The notes: generated from the letters alone by a model not told the origin. A stretch of DNA of 64,000 nt from Planctomycetota bacterium (GCA_003671025.1 QWPW01000004.1:46376-110375); one strand, 5' to 3'. Numbered from the stretch's first letter, positions 41,674 to 51,577 are shown. Made by a program: numbers and translations.

Positions 41674-44600
41674 ATGCTTGTACTTCACGCTGTTTGGACT
41701 CGCGAACGCCTCCACCTCTGGGCAGAAGATGCCTCGCGCGTGCGCGGAGCGTTGGCCGCATCTGTGGGCGCGCATCAGGCGCACAGCCCGACGCTTACTG
41801 CCGCAGCACGTGACACGACCGATGCGGAAAACTCCCCAGTGCCGGCCGACGCTGCGCCAAGCGCGCCCACCCGCCACAGTTTCGCCTGCGACGGACCGCG
41901 TTTGCGCGCGGCACTGATTGCCGCGGGTTTGCTCGCGGGAGATGACATTGCGGCCGAGCCGGTTCCCTTGCATTTGTCGCTCCCTGCAACACACGTTGAC
42001 GGTTGCGTCATCGCGATGACCAGTGATCGACTCTCCAATCTGCTGGGTCTCAGCGATGAGCCCGTCGCGCATCTCGCACGGCTTGACGTCCCTTCGATTG
42101 CGGTGGAATCGCCTGCAGCGCTGCGTTTTCTGCTTGCGCCGGCCGATGACGAGCGTCCGCTCGCGGCGGGAATTCTCGCGGGACACGACTTGCGTTTCTG
42201 GCGCGAAACCGCCGCGCTCGCGGCTGAGCTGATCGCGGATCAACGCTTAGTTCCGTCACTCATCCAAGAAAAGTCGGGAAGATTCCGCGCTGTGTGGCAA
42301 CCGTGGGTGGCCGATGGCGCGCCGTCGCAACGACTGGCCTCGCTGCTTGCCGCGATCCCCGCGAGTGCGCGTTGCGTCGACGACGAATTGCGCTCGCAAC
42401 CATGGGCGATCATCGAATCCGCGCTGCTGGGCTTCGTGGATTCCGAAGCGCGTCGCGTGCTCGAGGCTGAAAGTTACGGCGATTCGATCGAGGATCGCGA
42501 TCCCACCGCGGATCCGCACGTGGCATGGCTCACCGGCTTGCTCACGCGCGCCGACACCGTGCAAGGAACGCGCAGTTCCGACACCCATCTGATGCGCGGC
42601 GCGCGCCAGTGGCTCTCGACGCTTGATGCGGCGAGTGAGTCGCGCTTTGTGCGACTCGCGTTTGAAATCGAAGAGCCTGATCCCACGAGTTTCGAAGCGG
42701 ATGACGAAGTTGGTCGCGGTGCCACGTGGCGCGTCGCGTTCAAACTCATCACCAATGATGATCCGCCGGTCGTCATCGATGCCGAACAAATTTGGGCGCA
42801 AGGCAAAGATGGACTCAAAGGATTGCTCGCGCGCTTTGGCGGCGAAGGCGAACCCGCGGGCGATGTGTTGCTCGCCGAACTCGCGCGTGCTGCGCGCATT
42901 TGGCCGCGGGTTGAACGCGCGCTCGAAGGCTCGGCGCCCGTGGGCATCACGCTTTCGACGACTGAGGCGTACGCGTTTCTCCGCGATTTCCGCCCCATTC
43001 TGATGGAGTCTGGTTTCGTTGTGCTCTCACCGAGTTGGTGGGGACAAGCGGCGAGCCGTCTCGGTGCGCGCTTGCTCATCGACTCTGGTCCCGAGGGACT
43101 TGCGTCTGGCGGCGGCGTGAGCGCCGATGGCGAAGGCGGACATCTCGGATTGCACAGTTTGGTGAATTACTCGTGGCAAATCGCGCTGGGTGACCAGTCG
43201 CTTTCCATCGATGCGTTTCAACGCCTCGCGGGACAAGGCTCGCCGCTATTGCGCGTAAATGGTCAATGGGTTGAAATTCGTCCCGACGATCTCAACGGTG
43301 CGATGCGCTTCCTCAAAGAGCATCCCGGTGGGCAAATGACGGTGATGGAAGCGATTCGCCTAGGCAACGGCATCGACGGATCCGATACGGGTTTGCCAAT
43401 TCTTGGACTCGACGCAAACGGTTGGGTCAGTGAGTTGCTCGGCTTCAAGGGCGACGAACGCTTCGCCAACGTGCCGCAACCCGAACGATTTCAAGGGACG
43501 CTGCGCCCCTATCAGCAGCAAGGACTTTCGTGGTTGGCGTTCCTCGACCGCTTTGGTCTTGGTGGTTGTCTCGCCGACGACATGGGTCTGGGTAAGACCG
43601 TGCAACTCATCGCGTTGTTGCAGCACGAACGTGAGCGCGCCAACGGACGCGTGGTCGGACCGACGCTGCTCGTCTGCCCCATGTCGGTGGTGGGCAACTG
43701 GAATCGCGAACTCCACCGCTTCGCGCCCGAGTTGGTGGTGCATGTTCATCATGGACTCGACCGACCCATCGCCGAGAAGTTCGTCGAGGTCGCGCTCTCC
43801 TGTGACGTCGTGGTCACCACCTACGCGCTGGTGGTGCGCGACAAAGACAGCATGGAGCGATTGCATTGGCGACGCGTTGTGCTCGACGAAGCGCAACACA
43901 TCAAGAATCCGCCGACCAAGCAAACGGTGTCAATTCGCGCGCTGCGCACCAGTCATCGCATCGCACTCACGGGTACTCCGGTGGAGAATCGCCTCAGCGA
44001 GTTGTGGTCGATTCTCGAGTTCTGCACTCCAGGATATCTAGGCACGCAAGGTGATTTCCGTCGTCGCTTCTCGTCGCCCATCGAGCGACACAAGGATCGT
44101 CGTCAAGCGGAGCGACTCAAAAATCTCGTGCGCCCATTCGTGTTGCGCCGTCTCAAGACTGACCCCACCGTCATCAGCGATTTGCCGCCGCTTATCGAAT
44201 CGCGTCAGCATGTTCCGCTCACCTCCGAGCAAGCGCAGTTGTACGACTCGGTGGTCAACGACATGCTCCACCGCGTCGACAACTCCGATGGCATGAAGCG
44301 CCGCGGCTTGGTGCTCTCGGCATTGGTGAAGTTGAAGCAAGTGTGCAATCACCCTGCACACTTCTTGCGTCAAGGTTCGGATCGTCCCGATGGTGTCCCG
44401 TTGCCCAAGCTCGGACCGGGACAGAAACTCTCGGCGCGTTCGGGCAAAGCGATGCGACTCGTCGAGATGGTGGAGGAAGTCGTGGCCGCGGGCGATCGCG
44501 CGCTCATCTTCACCCAGTACCGACAGATGGGTCATCTCTTGGTCACGATGTTGCGACAAGAGGTCGACACCGAAGCGCTCTTCTTGCACGGCGGAACTCC

Positions 44601-44988
44601 GCAGGCGCGACGCGAGCAACTCATCGAGCGTTTCCAGTCCAACGATCCGACCTGTCCCATCTTTGTGCTCTCCCTCAAAGCCGGCGGCGTGGGACTCAAT
44701 CTCACTGCGGCTAATCATGTGTTCCACTTCGATCGCTGGTGGAATCCTGCGGTGGAAAATCAGGCGACCGATCGCGCATTCCGCATCGGGCAGCATCGCA
44801 CCGTCAACGTGCACAAGATGATTTGCGAAGGCACGCTCGAAGAACGCATCGATCAAATGATCGAGCAGAAGACCGAGTTGGCCCAGCAAATCATCGGCTC
44901 GGGCGAGGGATGGCTCACTGAGCTTTCGACGGGACAGCTGCGGGAACTGCTCACGTTGCGCCGCAGCACGCTTGAGGAAGAATCATGA
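41674..44988 (+). CDS. SNF2-family DEAD-like helicase
   Basis: Large ATP-dependent SNF2-type translocase of 1104 residues. The N-terminal half (about 300-560) holds the bacterial SNF2-associated region (ending in FVVLSPSWWGQAASRLGARL and SLVNYSWQIALGDQ). The motor begins LRPYQQQGLSWLAFLDRFGLG; Walker A is DDMGLGKT (about 634-641), the DEAQ box is in LDEAQHIKNP (about 735), then LTGTPVENRLSELWSI. The second lobe has ALIFTQYRQMG, LSLKAGGVGLNLTAANHV and NQATDRAFRIGQ, completing the helicase motifs. Such proteins remodel protein-nucleic acid complexes. The partner SWIM gene overlaps the last codons by 4 nt. The start at 41674 is probable; the first 30 residues are not conserved. Confidence 0.94.
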   Translation: MLVLHAVWTRERLHLWAEDASRVRGALAASVGAHQAHSPTLTAAARDTTDAENSPVPADAAPSAPTRHSFACDGPRLRAALIAAGLLAGDDIAAEPVPLHLSLPATHVDGCVIAMTSDRLSNLLGLSDEPVAHLARLDVPSIAVESPAALRFLLAPADDERPLAAGILAGHDLRFWRETAALAAELIADQRLVPSLIQEKSGRFRAVWQPWVADGAPSQRLASLLAAIPASARCVDDELRSQPWAIIESALLGFVDSEARRVLEAESYGDSIEDRDPTADPHVAWLTGLLTRADTVQGTRSSDTHLMRGARQWLSTLDAASESRFVRLAFEIEEPDPTSFEADDEVGRGATWRVAFKLITNDDPPVVIDAEQIWAQGKDGLKGLLARFGGEGEPAGDVLLAELARAARIWPRVERALEGSAPVGITLSTTEAYAFLRDFRPILMESGFVVLSPSWWGQAASRLGARLLIDSGPEGLASGGGVSADGEGGHLGLHSLVNYSWQIALGDQSLSIDAFQRLAGQGSPLLRVNGQWVEIRPDDLNGAMRFLKEHPGGQMTVMEAIRLGNGIDGSDTGLPILGLDANGWVSELLGFKGDERFANVPQPERFQGTLRPYQQQGLSWLAFLDRFGLGGCLADDMGLGKTVQLIALLQHERERANGRVVGPTLLVCPMSVVGNWNRELHRFAPELVVHVHHGLDRPIAEKFVEVALSCDVVVTTYALVVRDKDSMERLHWRRVVLDEAQHIKNPPTKQTVSIRALRTSHRIALTGTPVENRLSELWSILEFCTPGYLGTQGDFRRRFSSPIERHKDRRQAERLKNLVRPFVLRRLKTDPTVISDLPPLIESRQHVPLTSEQAQLYDSVVNDMLHRVDNSDGMKRRGLVLSALVKLKQVCNHPAHFLRQGSDRPDGVPLPKLGPGQKLSARSGKAMRLVEMVEEVVAAGDRALIFTQYRQMGHLLVTMLRQEVDTEALFLHGGTPQARREQLIERFQSNDPTCPIFVLSLKAGGVGLNLTAANHVFHFDRWWNPAVENQATDRAFRIGQHRTVNVHKMICEGTLEERIDQMIEQKTELAQQIIGSGEGWLTELSTGQLRELLTLRRSTLEEES

Positions 44989-46232
44989 GCATGCGGCCTG
45001 AAGACATCGATCCATCGATTGACGGAGATCTTCCTCCGACGAGCGAGCCTGCGTTGACCGCGGCGAACGTGCCTGTGGCAGCGACTTCGGCGCCTGCCGC
45101 GACCACTTCGGTGTTCGCGCGCCACTCCACCTTCAACGGTCCGAGCAATCTCAGCAACGCGAACGGCGCGCGTCCGCTGCGTCGTCAAGAGGGACCGCGT
45201 CGCCTCAAGAACGGCATTCGCTTTCGTCGCAAAGATGGATTGGAAATTTTGGAATGGCCCGCGGTGTCGTGGAACACGCTGCTCTTTGCCGGGATTGACG
45301 AGACCGTCAAGAACGAAGGCCTCGAGTACGCGCGCGCGGGACAGACTGCGCATTTGCAAGTCACGCCATCGGGCGTTGAAGCGTCGGTGCAAGGACGACT
45401 CCCGCGTCCCTACACGGTGCGCATCGAAGCAGAGACGTTGATGCCACTGGACTGGGATCGCGTCGTCGCCATCATGGCGCGCGAAGCGGTGTACTCGGCG
45501 AAATTGTTGGCGGGTGAAATGCCGCCGCTGGTCGAGCAACCGTTCACATCAATCGGTCGCGATCTCGTGCCGCACGACAGCGCGACGGTCAAGCGCACAT
45601 GCACCTGCGAGTCGCCCATGCCGTGCAAGCATGTCGCATGCGTCGCTGCGTTGCTCGTTGAACGACTCGCAGGTGATCCGTTGTTGGCCTTCACGCTGCG
45701 CGGGCTTGATGGCCAACGCTTGCTCGAACGTTTGCAAGAAGCGCGTGCCATCGCCACCCGCGGAGTCGCGCGCGCGCACTCGACTCCTCCCGCTGCCGAA
45801 GCCGCCCCCGAGCCGATGCCGCTCGATCGCTGCCTTGATTCGTTCTGGCGGCCTGGTCGCCAAATCGATGAAATGCCCAGCGAAACCGAGCCTTTTGCGC
45901 CACATGCGCTCTTGCGCCGATTGGGTCAATCACCGCTGCAGGGCAAGTTTCCGTTGGTCGGATTGTTGGCCTCGATCTACGACTCGATCGCCGTCGAAGG
46001 CCGCAAGTTGCGTGACGAAACCATCGGGGACCGCAACGCGAGTGACGCAGTGCGCGCGGATGACGATGCGACACGCGATGTGATGGATGAGGTCGACGAC
46101 GACGCGAACATCGATGCGTCGGACGACGACGCGCCGCAAAGTCGCGCGACGGTGGAAGACGAGACCGCGAAACGCGACGCGCTGCATCATGCGCTCGACC
46201 GCGAGCTCGATCCCGACGACGACGACTCGTAA
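44985..46232 (+). CDS. SWIM zinc-finger protein, partner of SNF2 helicase
   Basis: Protein of 415 residues. The SWIM zinc finger CTCESPMPCKH (CxC...CxH, about 205-215) is followed by VACVAALLVERLAGDPLLAF, as usual in this family. The N-terminal 60 residues are Ala/Pro-rich and probably disordered; the C-terminal 90 are highly acidic (ADDDATRDVMDEVDDDANID in part) and resemble a protein- or histone-like mimic. The ATG overlaps the helicase stop (ATGA), so synthesis is coupled, and SWIM/SNF2 pairs are widespread in bacteria. The SWIM finger probably binds DNA or the helicase. Specific function unknown. Confidence 0.88.
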   Translation: MSMRPEDIDPSIDGDLPPTSEPALTAANVPVAATSAPAATTSVFARHSTFNGPSNLSNANGARPLRRQEGPRRLKNGIRFRRKDGLEILEWPAVSWNTLLFAGIDETVKNEGLEYARAGQTAHLQVTPSGVEASVQGRLPRPYTVRIEAETLMPLDWDRVVAIMAREAVYSAKLLAGEMPPLVEQPFTSIGRDLVPHDSATVKRTCTCESPMPCKHVACVAALLVERLAGDPLLAFTLRGLDGQRLLERLQEARAIATRGVARAHSTPPAAEAAPEPMPLDRCLDSFWRPGRQIDEMPSETEPFAPHALLRRLGQSPLQGKFPLVGLLASIYDSIAVEGRKLRDETIGDRNASDAVRADDDATRDVMDEVDDDANIDASDDDAPQSRATVEDETAKRDALHHALDRELDPDDDDS

Positions 46233-46293
46233 GTTTCGCGCGTGCGCGGCGCGAGTGACTGCATTCGCAAGCACCACCGCAACGCACGACGAC

Positions 46294-46917
46294 TTACTGC
46301 GACATCGTCGCCAACAACTCGTCGTAATCGAGCATCGCCGCTTGCACGACTTTCCACGCATGAGTGACGCTGTAGCTACCCGCGATGGAAACTTTGTTCG
46401 CTTCGCCAGGCATCGATTTGTACGACGCGAAGTAATGCACCAGTCGATCGACGAGTGCCTTGGGCAAATCTTCGACATCAACCGCGCGTCCGTACACAGG
46501 ATCGCTAGGCAACACGGCGATGATCTTGTCGTCCGCCTCGCCGCCATCGATCATTTGAATTCCACCGAGCACGCGCGCGTCCATGATGATTTCGCTGCGG
46601 TCAACAGGGCGTTCGGTGACGACGCAGATGTCGAGCGGATCGCCGTCGCCGCGCGTTGATGTGGGCGACAACGCGGTGACTCGCGCGCCGCAGTACGTGC
46701 GCGGAATGAAGCCATACAACGCTGGTGGAACTGAACTCGAGCGTTGCGGCCGATCCACTCGGAGATATCCCGAGTGCTTGTCGATCTCGTACTTCACCAC
46801 GTCAAACGGCGTGATTTCGATGTAGGCGTGAACGACTTCGGGCGGCTTGGGGCCAACGGTCAAACCGTGCCACGGATGTGGCCGCCACGCGCTGAATTGC
46901 AAAGTGTTTTTCGGCAT
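46294..46917 (-). CDS. ppa: Inorganic pyrophosphatase
   Basis: Soluble family-I pyrophosphatase of 207 residues that hydrolyses PPi and drives biosynthetic reactions. Key blocks are [19 protein letters not shown] (about 39-57), [10 protein letters not shown] (about 67-76), the metal site [11 protein letters not shown] (about 89-99), [20 protein letters not shown] and a [17 protein letters not shown] end. The length is slightly longer than the E. coli enzyme, with an N-terminal extension ([19 protein letters not shown]). It begins 21 bp after the tricorn-like gene stop on the same strand and is probably co-transcribed. Confidence 0.95.
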   Translation of the reverse strand: MPKNTLQFSAWRPHPWHGLTVGPKPPEVVHAYIEITPFDVVKYEIDKHSGYLRVDRPQRSSSVPPALYGFIPRTYCGARVTALSPTSTRGDGDPLDICVVTERPVDRSEIIMDARVLGGIQMIDGGEADDKIIAVLPSDPVYGRAVDVEDLPKALVDRLVHYFASYKSMPGEANKVSIAGSYSVTHAWKVVQAAMLDYDELLATMSQ

Positions 46918-46938
46918 CGTTCGTTCTCTACTTCATCA

Positions 46939-49900
46939 TCACTTCGACGGGACGCTCTTCATGAGCTCGGTCACTGCGCGCGCCAACTGCGCGTCAAAAT
47001 TGTTCGACTCATCTTGCGGCGTTTGTGGCACCACGAAGTCAGGCATCGCGCCGTTCTCTTCCATGTCCTTGCCCGTGCCTTCGATGTACCAGCCGCGGAA
47101 GGGCATGCGCACAGAAGTGCCGTCAACCAAACTCTCGGAGCCCGTGGAGATGACGCCGCCCGCAGTCTGCTGACCAACGAGCGGTCCACGACCGAGCGTC
47201 TTGAACGCGTGCGCGATGATCTCCGCATTGGAGAAACTCTTTTCGTTCGCCAGCATCGCCATCGGCATCGTGTAGCGCTGAATGAACAAGCGATCTTGCG
47301 GATAGCTCGAGGTGCGCGTGAGATCGCCATCGCGCGGAATGGCGTACGCGTGACGACGCACATCAATCGATGAGAGCAAGCGATCCGCGGTGAAGCCGCC
47401 GCCGTTGTTGCGCACATCGATGATGAGGCCATCTTTGCCGTGCGCCGCCGCGTAGAGATCGCGCTCGAAGCGGTCAAGCGACGGCTGATCCATCGACGCG
47501 ATGTGGAGGTATCCCAGCCGGCCTCCCGAGAGTTGTGTCACTTTTGCCGCGTTTGCCAGCGTTTCTGCGGTGTAGCGCAGTGTGCGCTCTTGCGAGGAAG
47601 CCATCGGCACGATGATGGAATTCAGTGTTTGCGCTGTAGTCGGCGGCGTCGTCTCCGCGCCTTGACGCGTGAAGGCGACGATGGATTCTTGACCGGTCTT
47701 TCCCATCAACATCGACTCGAGCGGCTTGCTGGGATCGACTGCTTCGAAATCAATCGCCGTGATGAGGTCGCCCACTTCGAGTCGAGGACTCGCCAACGCT
47801 GCGGGACTGTTGGGCAATACCGCGGTCACGCGACGACCACCTTCTGCGCTGATGGTGGTCACACCAAGTCTGCCTTGCGTGCGACGCGCCGCGCCGGAAC
47901 TCGCGGCATTGCCTGGGCCCGCGCCTGCACCCGCGCTCGAACCATCTGGAGTGCGCACACCCAAGTGCGATGCATCGAGATGACCGATGAACATGTTGGC
48001 AACGAAATCAAACTCGTCAGGCGTGCGCGCGTGCGTGGCCAACTCGCGATAGCGCGCGGTGAGCGCGGGCCAGTCGAGACCCTTGTCTGCGGGCGACTTG
48101 TAAAACTTGCGCGCCATGATGCGCGATGTTTCGTCGAGCTTCTGTGCGTTGCGCTTACTCAGGGCAATTTCGCTGGTCGCGGCGATGTCGAAGTTTTTCG
48201 CTTCACCAGTGAGACTCAAGGTTTGCCCTTGTCCGCCACCGATGGCGACCACGCGATCACCCGCGAAGTTCAAACCGAACACGCGCGTGGGGCCAGTGAT
48301 TTTTTTCTGCGCAGTGCCATCAGTCTTGATAGTGAAGAGCGCCGACTCTTTTCCTTCCGTCGCGCTGAACACGATCGAATCACCGGTTGGGAGCAACAAC
48401 AAACTTCCTTCATCACCAGGAAGGGTGGTCACGCGGCGCACGCGCATGTACGCGTCGTCGAGTTCGAGTTCATCGAAGAGCGGCTTCTTCGGCGCAGCGG
48501 TGGCGGGCTTCGCGACGACCTCAGTTGTTGCGGCGGCCTGCGCGGGGTCAGTCGCAGAAGATGTCGGAGTTTCAGGAGTTGCAATTGGTTGCGCAGGAGG
48601 AATCGCCGCGGGATCAGTGGCAACGACTGCTACAGGATCAGTGGTGACTGCGAGGGGCGTGACTTCAATCGCGGCTGCTGCAGGGGCGACGACGACAGGC
48701 GCTTTCGTCTCTGGAGGCTTTGTTTCCAGCGGTTTGCGCTTCTTGATGCTCTCCGCGGCGTCCTTGTAGTACTGCTCGAGATCGCGCGCCGAGAGGCCTT
48801 CGAGATCGCGATCGAGCATCACCACCCACGCGTCGACTTCCTCATTAGTGCGCTCGGAAAGGAACGCGAGAATCTTGCCGTCGGCGGAGAAGCGCGGTGA
48901 TGCATCGTTGTCGGGATGACGCGTGACATTCACCGCAGGCTTCGAGCCGTCGGCGGGCATGAGCCAAATGTCTTTGTTGAAATCTTGATCGCTGTGCGCG
49001 AACGCGATCAACGAAGAGTCGGGAGAGAACACGTATTCGATTTCGTCGTCCCATCCATCAACCAACTCGGTGACGACGCCCGTGGCCAATTCGAGTCGCG
49101 CGAGATTGCCCACGTTGCGCGTGAACAGCAGCGTCGTTCCGTCGGGCGACGCCAATGGACGACGATCATCATCGCCTCCTTGCGTGAGCGGCTTGGTGTT
49201 GAAGCGAATCGCATCGGCCCATCGCGCGGAATCAAACAGCGGATCTTTCTTCGCGGGCTTCTTCTTGGACTTCGCGTCGTCTTTGCTCTCGTCCTTCTCA
49301 TCAGACTTCGCGTCATCTTTCGCGTCGGAGCTTGGAGTCGCGCTTTCGTCTGGCTTTGCAGCATCATCTTTCGCTGCGTCTTCCTTGCTCTTGTCCTTGC
49401 CTTGATCTTTCACATCGCCGCGCGTCTGTGCCACGGTCGCGGCATAGATCGAGTCACTGCCATCCGAATCGCTCACGAAGTACAGCGACAAGCCATCGGC
49501 ACTCCATGCGATGTCGCGCTCACGCGCTTCGCCTTCACTCACGCGTCGCGTAGGACTCTTCTCTTCGGTTGCGCGTACGAAGACATCGCCGTTGGCCACG
49601 AAGGCCATCGTCTTGCCATCAGGCGAGAGTGCGACCTCATCGACATCGCGCCCGATGGCGCGGAATTCGCGGTTGACCAGGCCATCGTCGGCCGCAGTAA
49701 ACGCGAGCTTCTCGGCAACCGCGCCTTCTTTAGTGAGATCGATGCGCCACAAGTCGCCGAGCACCGCGACCACCGCACTCGTGCCATCGAGCGCGACTGC
49801 AACGCCGTGAATGTCCATGCCATCGAAGTCGGTGAGACGAGCGCCAGAATCAATTGCAGCGCCAACCTTGGCGCGGTGCAGATTGAGCGAACCGTTGCCG

Positions 49901-50631
49901 CGATCAGAGATGTACACGAACTCATCCGCGCCAATGAAACGCGGCACGCCATCGTTGCCGTCGTACTTGGTGAGTTGCTCGAAGCTCTTCGTCGCGGGTT
50001 GATACATCCACACGTTGCGATTGTCCGGGCCGTGATATCCGCGGCGACTCCACGGCGAACTTCCGCGTTCGAAGAGAACACGCGCGCCATCAGGTGACGA
50101 AACCGCAGCAGCACCAAACGCGTCGTGCAAGCGAACGGGCGTGCCGCCATCAATCGAAACCACATAAGGACGCATTGAGCGATAGAGATCGCCTTCCATA
50201 GCGGTATCGATAAAGGCCACCGGTTTGCCGTCGAGCACGCCGACGCTCGAAAGCGAAAAAGTGCTGTCAATCTCGGTCAATTGGCGCAAATCACTGCCGT
50301 CGCTGCGCATCGACCAGAGGTTCTTCAATCCTTCGCGATCACTCTCAAACACGATGCGCGTTCCGTCAGGCGTGAATCCGCTGCGCGTTTCGTTGGCCGT
50401 GTTCGAGGTCAAGCGGACTGCTTCGCCGCCCGTTGCCGCCGCGCGCCAGAGATCGCCGCGCCAGCTGAAGACGAGGATTGTTCCGTCTGGCGAAAGCGCG
50501 GGAAAGCGCGGAAGGTCGACCGTCGCTGCGCTCACGAATGACGAAATCAAAGCGGGAAGCGTGATTGCAACGATCCGCGACAAAGGCAAGGAACCCGTCG
50601 CGAGGGGCGGCGAAAGTAGATCAAGGTGCAT
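46939..50631 (-). CDS. Tricorn-like serine protease (propeller, PDZ, S41 peptidase)
   Basis: Large protein of 1230 residues. A signal-like hydrophobic N-terminus (about 12-36) is followed by PD40 propeller repeats (FPALSPDGTILVFSWRGDLW, GTRIVFESDREGLKNLWSMR and others, about 40-360 and 470-640). A Lys/Asp/Ser-rich linker (about 405-460) and a Pro/Ala/Thr/Val-rich linker (about 655-745) separate parts. A PDZ domain is near 930-1010 (GRLGVTTISAEGGRRVTAVL), then the S41 core GYLHIASMDQPSLDRFERDL and IIDVRNNGGGFTADRL with catalytic Ser in NEKSFSNAE (about 1134). The build matches tricorn protease and relatives that trim peptides, here probably exported. The two low-complexity linkers are unusual. 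ppa follows closely. Confidence 0.9.
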   Translation of the reverse strand: MHLDLLSPPLATGSLPLSRIVAITLPALISSFVSAATVDLPRFPALSPDGTILVFSWRGDLWRAAATGGEAVRLTSNTANETRSGFTPDGTRIVFESDREGLKNLWSMRSDGSDLRQLTEIDSTFSLSSVGVLDGKPVAFIDTAMEGDLYRSMRPYVVSIDGGTPVRLHDAFGAAAVSSPDGARVLFERGSSPWSRRGYHGPDNRNVWMYQPATKSFEQLTKYDGNDGVPRFIGADEFVYISDRGNGSLNLHRAKVGAAIDSGARLTDFDGMDIHGVAVALDGTSAVVAVLGDLWRIDLTKEGAVAEKLAFTAADDGLVNREFRAIGRDVDEVALSPDGKTMAFVANGDVFVRATEEKSPTRRVSEGEARERDIAWSADGLSLYFVSDSDGSDSIYAATVAQTRGDVKDQGKDKSKEDAAKDDAAKPDESATPSSDAKDDAKSDEKDESKDDAKSKKKPAKKDPLFDSARWADAIRFNTKPLTQGGDDDRRPLASPDGTTLLFTRNVGNLARLELATGVVTELVDGWDDEIEYVFSPDSSLIAFAHSDQDFNKDIWLMPADGSKPAVNVTRHPDNDASPRFSADGKILAFLSERTNEEVDAWVVMLDRDLEGLSARDLEQYYKDAAESIKKRKPLETKPPETKAPVVVAPAAAAIEVTPLAVTTDPVAVVATDPAAIPPAQPIATPETPTSSATDPAQAAATTEVVAKPATAAPKKPLFDELELDDAYMRVRRVTTLPGDEGSLLLLPTGDSIVFSATEGKESALFTIKTDGTAQKKITGPTRVFGLNFAGDRVVAIGGGQGQTLSLTGEAKNFDIAATSEIALSKRNAQKLDETSRIMARKFYKSPADKGLDWPALTARYRELATHARTPDEFDFVANMFIGHLDASHLGVRTPDGSSAGAGAGPGNAASSGAARRTQGRLGVTTISAEGGRRVTAVLPNSPAALASPRLEVGDLITAIDFEAVDPSKPLESMLMGKTGQESIVAFTRQGAETTPPTTAQTLNSIIVPMASSQERTLRYTAETLANAAKVTQLSGGRLGYLHIASMDQPSLDRFERDLYAAAHGKDGLIIDVRNNGGGFTADRLLSSIDVRRHAYAIPRDGDLTRTSSYPQDRLFIQRYTMPMAMLANEKSFSNAEIIAHAFKTLGRGPLVGQQTAGGVISTGSESLVDGTSVRMPFRGWYIEGTGKDMEENGAMPDFVVPQTPQDESNNFDAQLARAVTELMKSVPSK

Positions 50632-51102
50632 GTTGTTGAGTAGTCCCGTTTGAAGTGCCGCGTGCGAAAGGGGCGCAGTCTACGCTGACTCGCACGGGGT
50701 TCCATCCCTTGTTAAGCACAGGCTGCGCGAGGTTCAATGCAAGGCTCGATGCAGCGTTCGATGCAGGGTTCGATGCGCAAAGTACAGGTGCAGCATGGCC
50801 CCCCCGCACTCCGCGTAATCAGTGCGGAAACACTCTCGATGAAGACTCCGCCGAGCCGATGTTGCCAAATCGAGTTCAAGCCGACTCCACTGAGAACACC
50901 TGCGAAAGTCGGCGCATATAGGGAGCGTGAGAATCGCGTTTCGCCCCAAAAATCAATGAAAAACACCGTTGCCGCAGGCCCACGACAACCCTCACGACAA
51001 GAGCACTCTGTGCCGACTGCGACGACTTTGTGGGCAAGTCCAAGGAAAACTGTGAGCTTGAGCAAACTCTCGCGCTTTATGCGCCGATGGAGACGGTGAG
51101 CG
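50632..51102. other. Non-coding region with a 12-bp repeat array
   Basis: About 470 bases between the minus-strand tricorn gene and a plus-strand small gene. It holds the four-unit repeat at 50731-50778. Frames on both strands that cross it (a 167-codon minus frame and a 120-codon plus frame) consist of repeat translation and arbitrary residues, so I do not call them genes. Confidence 0.5.
50731..50778. repeat. 12-bp tandem repeat, four units
   Basis: Four 12-bp units (GGTTCAATGCAA, GGCTCGATGCAG, CGTTCGATGCAG, GGTTCGATGCGC) share the core (T/C)TCGATGCA. There are no spacers, so it is not a CRISPR array. It lies about 100 bases upstream of the tricorn-like start. Confidence 0.85.
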
Positions 51103-51480
51103 ATGTCCCAATTGCACACACCTTTCGACGGGGAACCACCCATGATTTCGCCAAACAATCCACCACAAAACACGCCGCGGCCGACCCGCAACGCCCAGCA
51201 AGTTCGCTCGCTCATTCAGAACATGGGTCGATCCATCGACGAAGCGCGTGATCGCCGATTGGGTACGCCAGCAGCACCTGCAGCGAGCAATGCTGCCGCA
51301 GCGCCGATCACGCCTGCCGCGCCGTTCACGAACACGACACCGACGTCGATCGCGCCCAGCAGCAATCCACGCGCAACGACGACGCCAGGAAACACGGTGG
51401 CACCGCCGATTCGCGCGGCCACTGAGATGTTTGTCGAAGGCGGAGCGCGACTCAAGGCTCGGCCAAAGCGTATGGACTGA
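51103..51480 (+). CDS. Small disordered Pro/Ala/Thr-rich hypothetical protein
   Basis: Predicted 125-residue protein, probably cytoplasmic. It has no signal peptide. A short helical part (NAQQVRSLIQNMGRSIDEAR, about 28-50) is followed by a low-complexity Ala/Pro/Thr region (about 53-100) and a basic C-terminus ending GGARLKARPKRMD. I recall similar short proteins ending in a RLKA(K/R)PKR tail in this bacterial group but cannot verify it. The start at 51103 has GGAG upstream; ATG 51141 is a plausible alternative. A hairpin with a short T run follows at 51548, supporting a separate transcript. Function unknown. Confidence 0.55.
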   Translation: MSQLHTPFDGEPPMISPNNPPQNTPRPTRNAQQVRSLIQNMGRSIDEARDRRLGTPAAPAASNAAAAPITPAAPFTNTTPTSIAPSSNPRATTTPGNTVAPPIRAATEMFVEGGARLKARPKRMD

Positions 51481-51547
51481 CCCGCGTCGAGTCACGATCT
51501 CGGTGCGCACAAACCACTCGCGCTGCAACAACCAAACACACTCACTC

Positions 51548-51577
51548 CGCGGAGCGCCTTCAACGCGCTCCGCGTTT
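51548..51577 (+). terminator. Probable terminator hairpin (weak T tract)
   Basis: Perfect 10-bp stem (51548-51557 and 51565-51574, loop CTTCAAC) followed by only TTT, about 70 bases after the small hypothetical gene. The stem is strong, the tail weak. Confidence 0.55.

Noticed and set aside
41674..46232. Part of a DISARM- or similar defence system
   Set aside because: None of the partner genes of known defence systems occurs in the window.
47440..48900. A 486-codon plus-strand frame inside the tricorn-like gene
   Set aside because: Antisense to a gene with clear PD40, PDZ and S41 motifs; the frame has no family pattern. High GC makes such shadows common.
50731..50778. CRISPR-like repeat
   Set aside because: Units are adjacent with no spacers and only 12 bp long, and there are no cas genes.
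50712..51215. A 167-codon minus frame across the 12-bp repeat
   Set aside because: It starts at an alternative codon, overlaps the small hypothetical gene, and its C-terminus is only translated repeat.
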